Assembly: GCA_930367215.1 (NCBI GenBank)
Contig: OV884059.1
Coordinates: forward strand, 222,703,803-222,767,802
Source: Pollenia angustigena
Lineage: Eukaryota > Arthropoda > Insecta > Diptera > Polleniidae
Length of the DNA: 64,000 nt
Direction of reading: 5' to 3'
Shown: in pieces, positions 1 to 12,123 of the stretch
How positions within the stretch are numbered: position 1 is the first letter of the stretch
How the letters are laid out: each line of letters opens with the position of its first letter
The notes under the pieces: model-generated
Told to the model about the DNA's origin: nothing
Seen by the model: only the letters and a program-made list of their open reading frames with translations
The model's database searches: none
Program-made: the position numbers and the translations under genes

Positions 1-313
1 TGTTAGTTACCTTTCCTCTAGGGATGTTACGTCTCAATCTGTAAGAAATAGATTGTTCTTAACTTTACGGTAAGGCTAAGTTACTTTTACTCCCAGCTAA
101 CTGAGCCTTTAATCAAAACCATAAAATAAATTTTTTTTCATACAATCAAAGCTGTCCATCCAAACATATTCGCTGTTGGTTTTAAATCAGTCAAATAATG
201 CGCAACTTGTTGGCTCTGAGATTTTAATCAACGTTAAGCTTCGTGCCTCAATTTAGATGCTCGTGATTTTTGGCTCGACAATGATTTCTTTGGTGAAGAA
301 TAAATACAAAAAA
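1..313. other. AT-rich sequence, no feature seen
   Basis: No open frame of note, no repeat that I can link to the rest of the window, and no recognisable regulatory element. Confidence 0.5.
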
Positions 314-1140
314 GCAAGAAATGAATGCAGTGATTTATTTTGAGTTTTTTCGTATTCTGGATTCGAAAGAAAAAAAAAAAAATTTATGAAACGCAAACAC
401 ACATGCAAACAAACGATTTCTATGGAAACAGAATACTATGCTTTGTGCTTGGAACAAATTAAACATAAAAACTGGTTTATTCGAACATATTCATATGACT
501 CACCCTCATACCAACCCAGCGATATCAAACACGAACCTGATTTTATTTAACACCAAAACTGATCTATTCCAACATGAGAATAAAGCACCCACTCACAAAA
601 GCAGACATAAAACTTTTACTAAACGATGTTGATTTTATTTAACGTCGTATATTTTAAAACATGATTTTCTTTACTTTAAAGATTAAATCGGTTCAGTGCA
701 ACATTTGTGGGACGTATTTTTCCAATAGCAAGAAATGAATGCAGTGATTTATTTTGAGTTTTTTCGTATTCTGGATTCGAAAGAAAAAAACAAATTTATG
801 AAACGCAAACACACATGCAAACAAACGATTTCTATGGAAACAGAATACTATGCTTTGTGCTTGGAACAAATTAAACATAAAAACTGATTTATTCGAACAT
901 ATTCATATGACTCACCCTCATACCAACCCAGCGATATCAAACACGAACCTGATTTTATTTAACACCAAAACTGATCTATTCCAACATGAGAATAAAGCAC
1001 CCACTCACAAAAGCAGACATAAAACTTTTACTAAACGATGTTGATTTTATTTAACGTCGTATATTTTAAAACATGATTTTCTTTACTTTAAAGATTAAAT
1101 CGGTTCAGTGCAACATTTGTGGGACGTATTTTTCCAATAG
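314..1140. repeat. Tandem duplication, two copies of a ~413-bp unit
   Basis: Copy 1 (314-727) and copy 2 (728-1140) are almost identical. The clearest differences are an A-run that is longer in copy 1 (near 368-381) and one base near 475. Each copy contains a 64-codon open frame (438-632 and 850-1044) differing at one residue. The product is Asn/His/Lys-rich and resembles no family I know, so I treat the frames as chance. The near-identity shows the duplication is recent. Non-allelic exchange or an assembly artefact are both possible. Confidence 0.9.
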
Positions 1141-3050
1141 GACCGTAAGAGTTAAGGTTATGACGTTTAATCGCTGTTCCATAGCAATAGGCAAACGAAG
1201 TGAGAGAAGATGGTGGCCAACAAAAACTTGAATTTCCTGGTATTTTAACGTAGAATGAAAGCATGGAAATTTCAGCCCATATTATTTATTCGTACAAGTG
1301 CGTCCACGTAGGACATTTATATTAAATATATTTAAAAAATAAAAAAAGTAGAAAAACTGAAATTTCTTCCACTTCTTCATTTGTCATTGGCCAAAAGAAA
1401 ACTGTTGCTTTTACTTCTGATTCATTAAATGTAAACAGTCGCTGTCAAACCAACTCAAAAAGCAAAAAGTTTTGCACAAATTTTTGGATTTTTGTTTGAC
1501 AGTTTTTGGTTTCAACTTTGCTTTCATTTGAAGTTAAGGCATTTCCATAACTAACCCAGCAGTTTTTATATTGAAAAAAAAAAACTAAATGCGTGGCTCT
1601 AAATAGATAACCCTTTACTATTATACGTTGATGTAAGTTGTATTTGCAGCAACAACAACATTTTTTTTTTATCTCAAGCAACATTTATGAAAATGTATAA
1701 AAGATTTATTGTAAAGAGATTTGTAAAACTGTAAGAGGGTTCCATTTTAACGATATGTATTTTCATAAACTCTGCTGTCAGTTTGACACAATGGCAAAAT
1801 GTTGGTTCTTTGGTTTTTAGTAAATATAGGAAATTTAATGAATTAAAATCCATTCAAATAATGTCAGACTTGTTTAAACCTTTTAAAATAGAGATTTTTC
1901 TGTTTTGTTTTATTTAAATATTTTTGTTGTCTACAAGTTGTTCAAGAACTTTAAAATTTAATATTAATCTCAGTCAGAGTTCGGACATAATTATTTTGTT
2001 TTGTACTTTAGTGTTCTGTACGGCCGAAATATAGAAAACATTAACACTAATAGTGTTTGTGTAGTAAACTAAAAACAAGCGTTTTTCTGTTTTCGATTTT
2101 CGTACACATTGAAAATACTGTACTAATCCAACTCAACGTAAATATTAGAACATTTAATTGCGTTCTGTTTTTCGTAAAAAAAAAACATAAACTTCGTTGT
2201 GTTCGGCTCAATACATTAATGTTCCTTTGTTTCAGTTGGGCTTAGCGCCCGTTTGGCTGGTGAAGACAACATAAAATTCATTACTAAAACAATATACATT
2301 TAATGTATGGGGTTTTAAAGAATAGCTAAAAAAATTTTTTTCATAAGCAAAACATGTACACAACACAAATGTACAGGTTATTCGTGATGTGGTCATGCAA
2401 ATTTTCAAGCAACAACAACAATACTAGTAAGAACCGTAGATACAATTTTTTGTTGGCTCATTACTTCATCAATGTTTTAAAAAACCCTAGAGAACATTAA
2501 AATATAATGTATGTCTACGTAATGTTTGTTCCTTTCGAGAAAATAGTTATGTACGTTATTAAGGGTTGTGTACCAGTGATGTTAAATGGGGTTTTAAATT
2601 TTGTACCAACTTCCAAAATAATGTACTTTTTGGACCTTCTCGGTACCATTTTTTTTTAATTTATGAAAACAACAAAATAGAACATAAAAATTCATTTGTA
2701 CACAAAAAAACAAAACTTAAAATTAACATACATACCAGGGAACGGCATTGTGTGATTGCAAAAAAATTCGCATTAAATCAACAACATCAAATACACTCAT
2801 TTGTGTTCATGCAATCAAATTTTCTCAGCCACACACACATCGGTGTTGTTTTAAAATTCATTCAAGTCATGCACAGCGCATTGGCTTTGCCATTCATACC
2901 ATGTTTAGCTTCGTTCGCCAATTATTGCTTTGGTAAAAACATATATTTACATAGAAACAGAAGACGTTGTTATTTTTTATCATTTCTTAAAAACTACAGT
3001 AGTTCTTCTGTATGTTGTTAATGTTGCTTGTTAAGCTTTTAAAAAAATAC
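1141..3050. other. AT-rich intergenic DNA, nothing recognised
   Basis: Contains short Lys/Asn/Phe-rich open frames only, e.g. 2566-3021 (+), whose composition follows the base composition. A,T homopolymers are frequent. No transposon ends or coding motifs seen. Confidence 0.4.
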
Positions 3051-4649
3051 TGTGAAAATAATAGGACAAGTCCAAACATGCGTGTAAAATGTTGCCCACA
3101 AGGGACTAGGACTAGTCCAAAAGTAACCCAAAAAAATGGAAAAACATGGTCTATTTAACATTACGATGTCCTACGGCAGGACCATATAACCCAGCTTTGG
3201 ATAACAAAGGAGTAGTTTTAAAACTACTCCATGGTATACTCAAGAGGATTAGTTTTGAAGTCGTTTAAAAACGAACACATTTCGTTAAAAAACGAAGACA
3301 TGTCGTCTAACTACAAACACTTTTTAACAATGACATGGTCTATGCTTGCATTACATCGGACTAGTCCAATCAGTAGTCCATTTGATCAAAATCAGGTGTT
3401 CCAATATTATTTGCAGGGTAAACACAAAAACGAATTGGACAATACAACTAGTTTATTTGAACTTATTCGATCAACAACTCATACCAATTTACATTCGTCG
3501 TTGTGTCATCGAGTGGACAATGCCGTTTGACTTTAAGAAATTGTGTTATTGCGTGCGCAACAATAAATGCAAACAAAGCACTTTCAATAAAAAACTCACA
3601 CATGCACAAATCAAATGTGTACAAAACGATATCAAAATTACCAACGTTGAACTTTGTTTTGCAGTGCCCATGTTCTGTAACTCTCGCGTCCAGAAAGTTT
3701 TCGATTGAAATGTGTGAAATGAAACAAAAATGCCATAAATTGAAACAAACAGCTGTTTTTCTCACTTAACTGTGTCTGTAACTTGTTTTGGCGAGTACAA
3801 ACTGTCACGTAAGGAAATTACTCGCCAATTTACAGAAAAAGTGTGTCTGTAACATTTTGGTGAGAAAAGTTCCCGCTTTGAACTGTCAAATAAACTCACG
3901 TATAAAAATGGGGCGAGAAAAAATTTTAACACTAAAAAACAATTAAAAATGCAAAATGCAAAGAATAATAATAATAATATTTTATTCTTGGCACATTTTT
4001 CATTGTTTTATTATTTTGCTTTTAACATTTTAATAAAATATACGAATGTCTTCAAAGCTCGTTTGCAAACAACAAACATTAAAGTCGCTCTTTACACAAT
4101 TTTGCATAGCCGACGGTTGTGTTTTCGCCGCCGTCGTTGAAAAATTTTCAATTTAAGTAAATTTTGGTCGCCGTCAACGATATGTGTTACTGGAGTTCTG
4201 AACGTCTGCAATGTCACATCGGCTTCGAGTGCAATATTATGACATTTATAACGTAACGACGTAATCTCTTTTGATTGTTTTCGACATGAGTTACAGACAC
4301 ACATTTTTCTCACTTTTCGAGAAACGACGGAATATTTTGTTTCACATCTTTTCGATGCAAGAAGTTCTCACTAAATTTACAGAACATAGGTACAGGCATA
4401 GAGTTAATGTAAATTAAAGCGTATGAGTAAATCAACAAAAATAGTGGATTTTGCAGTTCTCTGATACATACATTGTATGTATGAATAAAATAAGGTACAT
4501 AAAAGTCTTATAAATATATGAGATCAAAATCAGGCACATTTTTGTTTAGTTAATTAACTGTTTGGAATTTTTACATCATACATAGCAGCATGAATTTTTC
4601 GATCTTAACCAATCCTTTGTTAGTATAAGATTTGATAATGTTGGCACAT
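3051..4649. other. Short-palindrome-rich AT DNA, possible unresolved MITEs
   Basis: The palindromic word GGACTAGTCC or close variants recur at about 3109-3120 and 3358-3367. GGCGAG/CTCGCC words recur at 3790-3920. A GTGTGTCTGTAAC-like word is found at about 3770 and 3842 and inverted near 4285-4300. This looks like the 'word-filled' MITE pattern seen elsewhere in the window, but I could not define a matched pair of ends. No coding region recognised. Confidence 0.3.
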
Positions 4650-4853
4650 TTAGTCTGTTTTTTTCTTAGTTTTTATTATATTTTGAAAAGAAAAAACTCT
4701 TTCCACATTTGCGGACGAATGTGGAATGAATAAAATTCCAGCAACGACTCTAGAAATGTCAGGAAACATATGGACACTCAGCTTATTTTGTAAATTAGGT
4801 ATTGCCGACCAAAAACTACAAACGTTTTCAGTTTTTAACGACTGCAGTAGCAC
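4650..4853 (-). pseudogene. hAT transposase C-terminal dimerisation domain, fragment
   Basis: The 67-codon frame contains the typical hAT C-terminal signature: FPDISRVVAGILFIPHSS followed by ANVERVFS and a Lys-rich IIKTKKK tail. In hAT transposases this alpha-helical region mediates dimerisation and sits at the extreme C-terminus. The rest of the transposase (BED finger, catalytic DDE parts) is not seen upstream on the minus strand, so this is a short relic. It is the same broad hAT type as the relic at 8893-9066, but I cannot show they belonged to one copy. Confidence 0.75.
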
Positions 4854-5505
4854 GACATCAGCTAAAGCTCTAAATTAATTATTAATTGAATCAAAATTTG
4901 CAATTTCATTTGGGAGCAACCGCTCTATACACTACAGTTCTAGTCGTATATTTAAGCACCCATTACATTAACATACAGTCTACAACTGACATGAAATGAA
5001 TGCTTAACATTAACACTAAAATGATGATAGTGTTAAGTATAGACTCATTATGTCAGAGGTTTTCTCATGTTATAAAACGGTTGTTAACGCAAATGTTTTA
5101 ACAACGCTTTTATAACATCATGTTAACGAGTTAACGATTTGTTGTAAAACATAAATGCAAAGAAAAGACCTCAATAATGTGTTTGCTATACTGAAAATTC
5201 AAAGAGGGGAAACTATGGCAAATTTTTAAATTGTACCAAACTAGTCACGGAACTACCACGGTACTTAAGAAGGTCAAAATGTACCAAAAAAGTACAATTG
5301 TACCAACTTAAACATCCCTGTTGTGTACTAACACACAAGGACTTAAATAAAAGATATCATTTCTGGGTGTGTATACTGTACGCTAAATGATGCTCACTTT
5401 AGTTTTGAGCACTGATCCGAAGATTAGTTAAGAAATCAAATGAATAAAAGCCGTGAATTAACCTCGTAAGAGACACATTTTGCAAAAGCTGATTGTTACT
5501 TACTG
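4854..5505. other. AT-rich DNA, no gene
   Basis: TTAAC/GTTAA words are dense at about 4965-5140, as they are again at 6530-6590, possibly the ends or filling of an old MITE. No coding signal. Confidence 0.35.
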
Positions 5506-5990
5506 ATGGATGATTTATTTATTTATTTATTTAATCAATGTATATTATCCTTACTGACTAATAACAATATTGACTTAAAATTAATGAATAACAATAAGCA
5601 TTTTAAAATATACTACACTTTACAGAATATATGTACATACAAATTTACGAATTAAGAAAAACAATAATTTTATGCTTTATGGAATTTAAACATAAAGAAA
5701 AATCAACAAATTGTGACAGAGAATTAAATTGTCTACATAACCTTGAAAAAGGATCAGCAAAAGCATAATTTTCTCTATAAAATTTAACAAAGAGCAGATT
5801 ATAATGACGCGTATTGCGACTAGGTATATTAAATTTAACAGACTCTAACAAAAAATCACAACAAACATTACCATTAATAAGATTAACCATAAAAGAAACA
5901 TTTAACATTGTACGACGACTTTTGAGCGATGGTAATTTTATTAATGCCAGTCTACCATTAGCACTTTTCTCTAACATTGCTCAGACAGCA
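5506..5990 (-). mobile_element. Non-LTR retrotransposon 3' end, 5'-truncated
   Basis: Read on the minus strand, a 110-codon frame (5977 to 5645) is followed by a short 3' UTR and an (AAAT)n tail at 5510-5540. The protein matches the extreme C-terminus of insect LINE ORF2 proteins, in the run of motifs NVSFMVNLINGNV, FNIPSRNTRHYNLLFVKFYR and SRLCRQFNSLS. Reverse transcriptase and endonuclease domains are missing, as expected of 5'-truncated target-primed insertions. Clade is uncertain (jockey or I superfamily). Probably a dead copy. Confidence 0.65.
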
Positions 5991-6204
5991 AACCCTCTAA
6001 AATAATGAAAGCGGGCCTGCAATGGAGGCGGATGTGCTCCATTATGATCGAATGTTAAGAAAATGTGGTTTGGCCAGAATTTTAGTGATATTGATGGCAG
6101 AGATAAATGTTTTGGATAGTGAGGCTAGATTCCGCCATTGTTTCCTTATTTCAATTGTTTGTAATTCTGTCCATCTGGCTGTTGAAATGGGTTTCCGAAG
6201 ACTC

Positions 6205-6716
6205 CAGAAATGATAGTGACTAGGTTGTTGTATATTTATGACAAATAAGCCCAGTTACATTTTGCTATTGAAACTTAGCCAGATCGGTCCATAAATGACT
6301 GAGATATAAACAGAAAGCTACGCTTGTCTCTAATTTTTTCATAAAATCCCCCATGTGTGTGAAGTTAAATATAAAAATTTTATAGTAAATTGGCCATAAG
6401 TCGCTCCAACTCGCTCTGTTAAAAGTTCTAGTGATGGAAAACGATGGATAATAGTATTGTCCAAAAATCCTTATCATTTTTGTTCACCCACTTTGACTAC
6501 TTTTCGAGAAATCTAAACCCATCCATCATAACAGCGTTAACATAAGTTCTGTTCAGTGGTTAACATCATTCTGTTAACATAACAGTATTTATATTTCAAT
6601 ATGTTTTATTTTTTTTTATTTCTTTTGATAAAGTGTAAATGGTCTAAGAAGCTGTATGTATTAAATTAGGTGAAGGGTATTAAAGATTCGGTACAGCCGA
6701 ATATAACACTCTTATT
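6205..6716 (-). mobile_element. DINE-1/Helentron-like repeat, partial copy A
   Basis: Ends at about 6671-6716 in the signature GTGAAGGGTATTAAAGATTC then a small stem (TTCGG...CCGAA) and 'ataacactcttatttgtt'. The inner block 6205-6350 shares with 10640-10800 the wording 'ctattgaaa(c/t)ttagc(c/a)agatcggtcca'. These are parts of a dispersed dipteran family with stem-loop ends. Assignment to DINE-1/Helentron is from memory of fly repeats, not a search. Confidence 0.5.
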
Positions 6717-7461
6717 TGTTTTTCTTTATATTTCTGTTATTTATTTATTTTTCTATGACAAAAAGACTTTTTCAAGATTTTCTAGTTCGAAGAAATTTTA
6801 ATCACTACTACTTAAGCTCCTCTTTTGCTACTGCTTTGTCGTTAAGGATAAAAAGCACAGAACTTAAACAAATACAGCTTCTAGAAATAATTAAAATCAA
6901 ATCTTTCACAGCACATAGTTAAACTCCTTAAACAAGCATAAGCGATTTAAGACAATAGAAAAAAAAATTCTTAACTGTGGAAGGAAAACAAAAAACAAAA
7001 ACGAAAAAAAAATAATTACTACTACTACTAAAATCATAAAAATGTCATAAAAAAATAAAGCAAACAATGACTAAAATTAAAAAAAATACTTGTACAAACG
7101 CAGTTAAAATAACAGCGCAGCAGTTATTAACAAACACAGTTACAAAATCAAATAGAACTCAACAAAATGGCTTTAAAAAAATAATATAAAATAAGAATAC
7201 ACTCTCACACATACACACAAAGTACTCTCTAGACATTTATGTATTTGTCTGTTTGCTATTTATGTACTCGTTGTTGTTTAAGTACAAGTGTGAAAATGGA
7301 TTCACCTTGCCATATATGGCAATCCATTACCCAGCAAACACTTTGGCTTGATTTGAAATAAAATTTATTATCAAATGATAAATATTTTAAAAGTATTGCA
7401 TTTAAAACAAACATTTCAAATACCTCTCCACTTCATCTCAAATGGCGTTCAAAAATTGAAG
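6717..7461. other. AT-rich DNA, no gene
   Basis: Only low-complexity A-rich and T-rich sequence, including a short (CTA)n stretch near 7018-7030. No coding or transposon signature. Confidence 0.4.
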
Positions 7462-8523
7462 CAGAGCCGCGAATAACGTTGTAAAAGCCACATTTTGCGA
7501 AAACTGTTTTTTTTACAGATAACCGTTAACATTACTCTCGTACACTGTTTAAACCTCAAATCATCCAAAATTATGCACCTTAAAGCCTTTAAAAAGAGCA
7601 TACAAAGAGTCAGCTAGTGGAAGAACGTTGCAAGGTACTTAAAAATGATACAAAGTAAATGGTTTTAAACGTGGAATAACGTTTTAAAAGTTATCAGTCA
7701 TGATGCTTTGTGTAGTGGAAGAACGTTTTAAATGACATCGTGATTGTGGATATGAAACGTTTTTCCACTAAAAAAAAGTTATAAACTGTAAATTTGTATG
7801 TAATTTAATAGTGATTTTTTTTCTGAGAAAAATGTTGCATTTAAGTTACATGTTCTACATTTTTGTGTTCGTTTGTACAAAAAATACAACTGTGGGAAAA
7901 ATTTTCAAGTTCTTTTGTGAATATGTTGATGAAAAACATGGACAACATGCTGCATATTTTACCCTTAATTTTACTTAAGGTGTTCATACTGCCCTGTTCT
8001 AAAACTTTGGTACTTACTACTTTGCTTGTACAACAAATGTTTTATTTTGTTTGTCATAATTCATACCGCTCATAATTTTGTAAAAAAATTGTTTTAAAAC
8101 AAAATATAAAAATATTTACAAATGAAAATCAAAAAAAGTGTATTTATATTATAATCGTTTTAATTTTTATAGGCCATTAGTGATGTAAATATTTGTTTCT
8201 AACCCGTAATAGCGTGCAGAAACCGCTAAAATAGCTTTAAAGTGTAATAGTTGTAAATAAAAGCACTAATTGTTTTCTATTGAAATTGCACAACATGTAA
8301 TACTTCGAGTTATTATAGGTAACATTAGAAAATGTTACATGTATATACTGTAACATTTTTTCTCAGAATAGAAATCGCCATAAGTTTTAAATTTGTTGAT
8401 TTTTGGTATAAAAATTAATAATCTAAACAAAAAAAGGTTTATAATCTTGCCTGTTAAAAATGTTTTTTTTGCTCTCCTGAAAAAAAAATTATTTTGTAAC
8501 TTAAAACGTTATTCGCGGCTGTG
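7462..8523. mobile_element. Non-autonomous DNA transposon with ~25-bp TIRs
   Basis: Left end CAGAGCCGCGAATAACGTT (7462-7480) matches, inverted, the right end (8505-8523, reading CACAGCCGCGAATAACGTT from outside). The interior repeats the terminal word: GGAAGAACGTT, GGAATAACGTT and GGAAGAACGTT between 7618 and 7735. No transposase frame. A CAG start is compatible with hAT, but no 8-bp target duplication is evident. Confidence 0.6.
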
Positions 8524-8892
8524 TTTCAATTGTAGCTTAATAAAGCATTTTCCATTAATAATTAGTAGGGATAAGATTTCAATGCAAATGCATGTTTTTT
8601 GTTGATAGCCTAAGATTGATGTCGACCAATTATCTTTCCGAATCATTAAATTTGCGTTAAAATTTCATAGATTTGTTTTTGCATATTTTGGTGAAAATGC
8701 ATATTTTTGCATATTTTGGTTTTAAATTCATATTTTTGCATATTTTAACATTTTTGAGTGACATATTTTTTAAATATCCATATAATAAAAAAAGTTCTTC
8801 AAATTATTAAGTCAATAAATAATTTTTTTTGGAGTTTTGCTTAAAATAAAAGATTTCGATAAAAGATTCTTCAGTTTTTAACCTATGCGGCA

Positions 8893-9066
8893 CCTTGCAT
8901 GGCTAAGGCTGCCAAGGGGCCCTTAACAATTTATCCAAAACTGTTACATGTTACTTGCTAGGTACATGGGTTACATCGAGTTGCCGAGGAAATTAGAAGC
9001 CAATTCGATAATAATGATTTTATGCGGGAAACAATGTAGAAGGAAGAAAAGCCCGACAAATTAAAA
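8893..9066 (+). pseudogene. hAT transposase fragment, two in-frame stops
   Basis: In one frame the sequence reads through TIYPKLLHVTC, a TAG stop at 8959-8961, then VHGLHRVAEEIRSQF and a second TAG at 9037-9039. The HVTC-x-x-HGLHRVAEE block is a strongly conserved segment of a widespread insect hAT-like transposase (CGGBP1-like type). No start or C-terminal part is attached. The two stops and loss of flanking coding sequence make it a clear pseudogene. Confidence 0.75.
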
Positions 9067-9348
9067 AAAAAATCCAAAACGTTTTGCAAAAAAATATGTA
9101 ATTTTAAACAATTAAACAAATTTCAACTATTTTTGATTTAGAATCAAATGTGGGATCTGAACTAGAAAATTAATATTGGCTTCCTTCAGGTATGCTTCAA
9201 CTTTGGTTGACGTTGAGAGATAATTGTCCATGTACAAAAGCTTTTTAACAGACAAAGGTTTACTTTTGATTATAAAAAAAGTATTTATTTGATTATGCAA
9301 ACAAAATTTAAATTATGTAATTATTTAAATTAAGTTTTACAAAATATT

Positions 9349-9862
9349 AAGGGTAATCACGACGGTCATTGTGCAAATTTGCAACGTGTAAATTTGCAGT
9401 GCATATTATGATTGATCCTGAGCATACCACTTTTATTTTTTGTACAAATGTGTTACTTTTCTAAAAATTTTTTCTGCCAACACTTAAAACTTCTGGCAGC
9501 ACTGTAAATAATCGGCATTTGTTTACATTTATACACGAGTAAACTAAAATGAATTTTTTCATTTTAGTCAATTTAAATTTAATTCTCTATTTTATATTAA
9601 AACCCACAAAAATGATAAATTTGTAAGTTTCCATAAAAACAATACGGCGCTTAATAGTATGTCAAATGTTATTGTTTACATTTGTTTGCAGCGGAGCAAA
9701 TATGCACTACTAATCTTGCTCATGGTTCTTTTTAGTGCAAACGAAGTAAAATAGAGTAAATTGCAAATATGAACATTTTGTTGTTGTATTGTGCAAATGT
9801 GTGTATTTTTGCACGCATTTGCATCGTTTGCACACTTTGCTCTACCCATCGTGATTTCCCTT
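9349..9862. mobile_element. MITE with TTTGCAC-word filling, inside hAT relic
   Basis: Left end reads GGGTAATCACGACGG and right end, from outside, GGGAAATCACGATGGG. Both sub-termini are packed with GTGCAAA/TTTGCAC words (9371-9410, 9785-9840). Flanks are TATTAA on the left and TTATTA on the right. No coding capacity. Confidence 0.65.
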
Positions 9863-10191
9863 ATTATACCTATGAATAACAATGAAAAAAGTAAACGCTT
9901 TTTTATTAAAAACTTTCAAGTTTTTAGTGCATATTTTTTATATTTTTAATGCATATTTCGGAGTTTTTAGTGGATATTTTCGATTTTTTAGTGCATGAAA
10001 ATCTCCTTCCTAATAATTAGTTTTGTGGTTATTTTGTTGAACTGTTTATGGTTTTTTAATCCAAATTTGATATTTTAATGAGGTAAAGTTCATCAAATTT
10101 AATTTTCATTAAATTATTTTTATGAAGAAAGGAATTTTACAACATGAAATTAATTAAAATCTATTGATAATTTTTCATTCTTGACCGTGGC

Positions 10192-10262
10192 CGGGGCTCG
10201 AACCCTGGCCGGCAGGTTACCCTTACATGTTTCAATTGCAACCACTAAATCTCTTCAGAGGG
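10192..10262 (-). other. tRNA-derived SINE head or tRNA pseudogene
   Basis: On the minus strand a good pol III B box (GGTTCGAGCCC, 10195-10205) lies downstream of an A-box-like TTTAGTGGTTGC about 45 bases earlier. I cannot fold a full cloverleaf with a sensible acceptor stem, so this is not a functional tRNA. A SINE or degenerate tRNA copy fits best. Confidence 0.45.
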
Positions 10263-10998
10263 GTTTGCCGTTTAACCCTCCTGTCCGTAAAAGCCAGCAT
10301 AATTTTTTCTAAAATAATGCTGATTTTTTAAAACTTTTAAATAAAGTTGAAATCTCTGCTTAATTGATAACTTTATGTCCACTTAAACTGAGAAAATCCA
10401 TTTGTTTTTTGCATTTCCCATATTAACTTAAACAATCAAATCGATTATTGCATGGCTTTTTTTGTTAATTTTTATACCCTTCACCACAGGTGGTGAAAAG
10501 GGAATATATTATTTTATCATTCCGTTTGTTATTTCTATAATATTGATGCTAGACCCCATAAAGTATACATATATATTCTGGGTCGTTATGAGGAGCGAAG
10601 TTGATTTAATGATGTCCGCCTGTCCTTTTAAATGGATTTTCTGAAGACCCCATGTATGATGGGGGCCAGATTATTATACATTTATGTCACATATGGTCCG
10701 GAATTGTTTGCTATTGAAATTTAGCAAGATCGGTCCACAAATGGCTGAGATATGAGTATAAAACCACGACTGCCTAAAATATTTTCCTATAAAGGTCCAA
10801 TTAGTCGTGACATTACCATACCAACACTGTATTACCATACCAACACTGTATTACCAAAACGACATAAACAACATACCATACAAACCAATTCAATTTTGGT
10901 TTCTACGGTCATACAGTGGCTATGGTAATACAGTGTTGGTAATGTGGTTTTTTGTTGTTGTTTTTTTATACCCTTCACTACAACCCGGGTGCGTTTAT

Positions 10999-12059
10999 GA
11001 GCGACACTGTCATTATGAAATTTTCATCGATGAATAATAGCTCCAGAGTCAGTCACAAGTTGATATTTAGGGAGTTATGCATGACAACGGCTTTGCAATG
11101 TCACTGTTCCCTTAAAAGGAAAAACTTAGCGGCATTGTCTGTTATGAATAGATCACGAAGTGAGCGCTGCAGGACTTTGTCTGCTACATGTCTCCGTCAA
11201 TGAATAAATCAGAAAATAACGGACCGTTTCTTTTTTCTGTTTGTTCTGTTCCATTTATTACTTGAGTTTATTCAGTGTTTTCCTTGTCACTCTACCTGAA
11301 AAAATTGACTAATGAAAGTTGATGATATTGTCTGTTAGGACTCTCAAACAAATGGACGCCTACAAGACAAAATCAACATTAGTCATCTATGACAGTTTGG
11401 ACAAATACTTTAAAAATTCATATATGACACCAAAGTAAAATCAACACTTGTCATCGATGATTTAATATTGTCAGCGTTTGTCACGCTGAATCACTATGAC
11501 GTTCGCCACCGGGAAGTGGCGGATTTTATTTGTAATGTGTTTAATTTTACGCATACAAATTAATGCATGTACCCAGTGATTCAGCGTGACAAACGCTGAC
11601 AATATTAAATCATCCATGACAAGTGTTGATTTTACTTTGGCGTCATATATGAATTTTTAAAGTATTTGTCCAAACTGTCTTAGATGACCAATGTCGATTT
11701 TGTCTTGTAGGCGGCCATTTGTTTGTGAGTCCTAACAGACAATATCATCAACTTTCATTAGTGAATTTTTTCAGGTAGAGCGACAAGGAAAACATAACAG
11801 AACACACAGAAAAAAGAAACGGTCCGTTATTTTCTGATTTATTCATTGACGGAGACATGTAGCAGACAAAGTCCTACAGCGCTCACTTCGTGAGCTATTC
11901 ATAACAGACAATGGCGCTAAGTTTTTCCTTTTAAGGGAACAGTGACATTGCAAAGCCGTTGTCATGCATAACTCCCTTAATATAAACTTGTTACTGACTC
12001 TGGTGCGATTATTTATCGATGAAAATGTCATAATGATAATGTCATATGATATGCCGCTC
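10999..12059. mobile_element. Fold-back element: ~490-bp inverted arms, 79-bp loop
   Basis: Left arm 10999-11495 and right arm 11575-12059 are inverted copies with high identity by eye (small indels near 11015 and 11230). The loop 11496-11574 contains GCCACCGGGAAGTGGC, itself palindromic. Arms start GAGCG(A/G)CA. Both arms encode the same peptide only because they are copies of one sequence. Tandem words such as TGACAA/TTGTCA recur in the inner half. Classification uncertain (long-TIR MITE or Foldback-like). Confidence 0.85.
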
Positions 12060-12123
12060 AAATAAAGAAACAAACTCTTAGACTCAATATATTTTAATTA
12101 AATGCTTCTTCAGTAAAAGTATT

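Larger units (their letters stand above)
8677..10005. mobile_element. hAT-family element relic with TGCATATTTT subterminal repeats
   Basis: The left side (8677-8760) has repeated TGCATATTTT words, mirrored at 9925-10005 (GTGCATATTTT, AATGCATATTTC, GTGCATGAAAAT). Such clustered subterminal motifs are usual in hAT elements, where they bind transposase. Between them lies a hAT coding fragment (8893-9066) and an inserted MITE (9349-9862). Exact ends are not fixed because the terminal bases are eroded. Confidence 0.5.

Noticed and set aside
438..1044. Two near-identical 64-codon open frames as a duplicated small gene
   Set aside because: They lie in a tandem duplication, have Asn/His/Lys-rich composition and no motif or start context; duplication alone explains the similarity.
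2566..3021. 151-codon frame as a host gene
   Set aside because: Composition follows AT-rich sequence, no domain, and two overlapping frames are equally open; no splice or promoter support.
10952..12073. Matching peptides on opposite strands (MTTALQCHCSLKRKN...) as a gene pair
   Set aside because: They are the two arms of one inverted repeat, so any frame in one arm is mirrored in the other.
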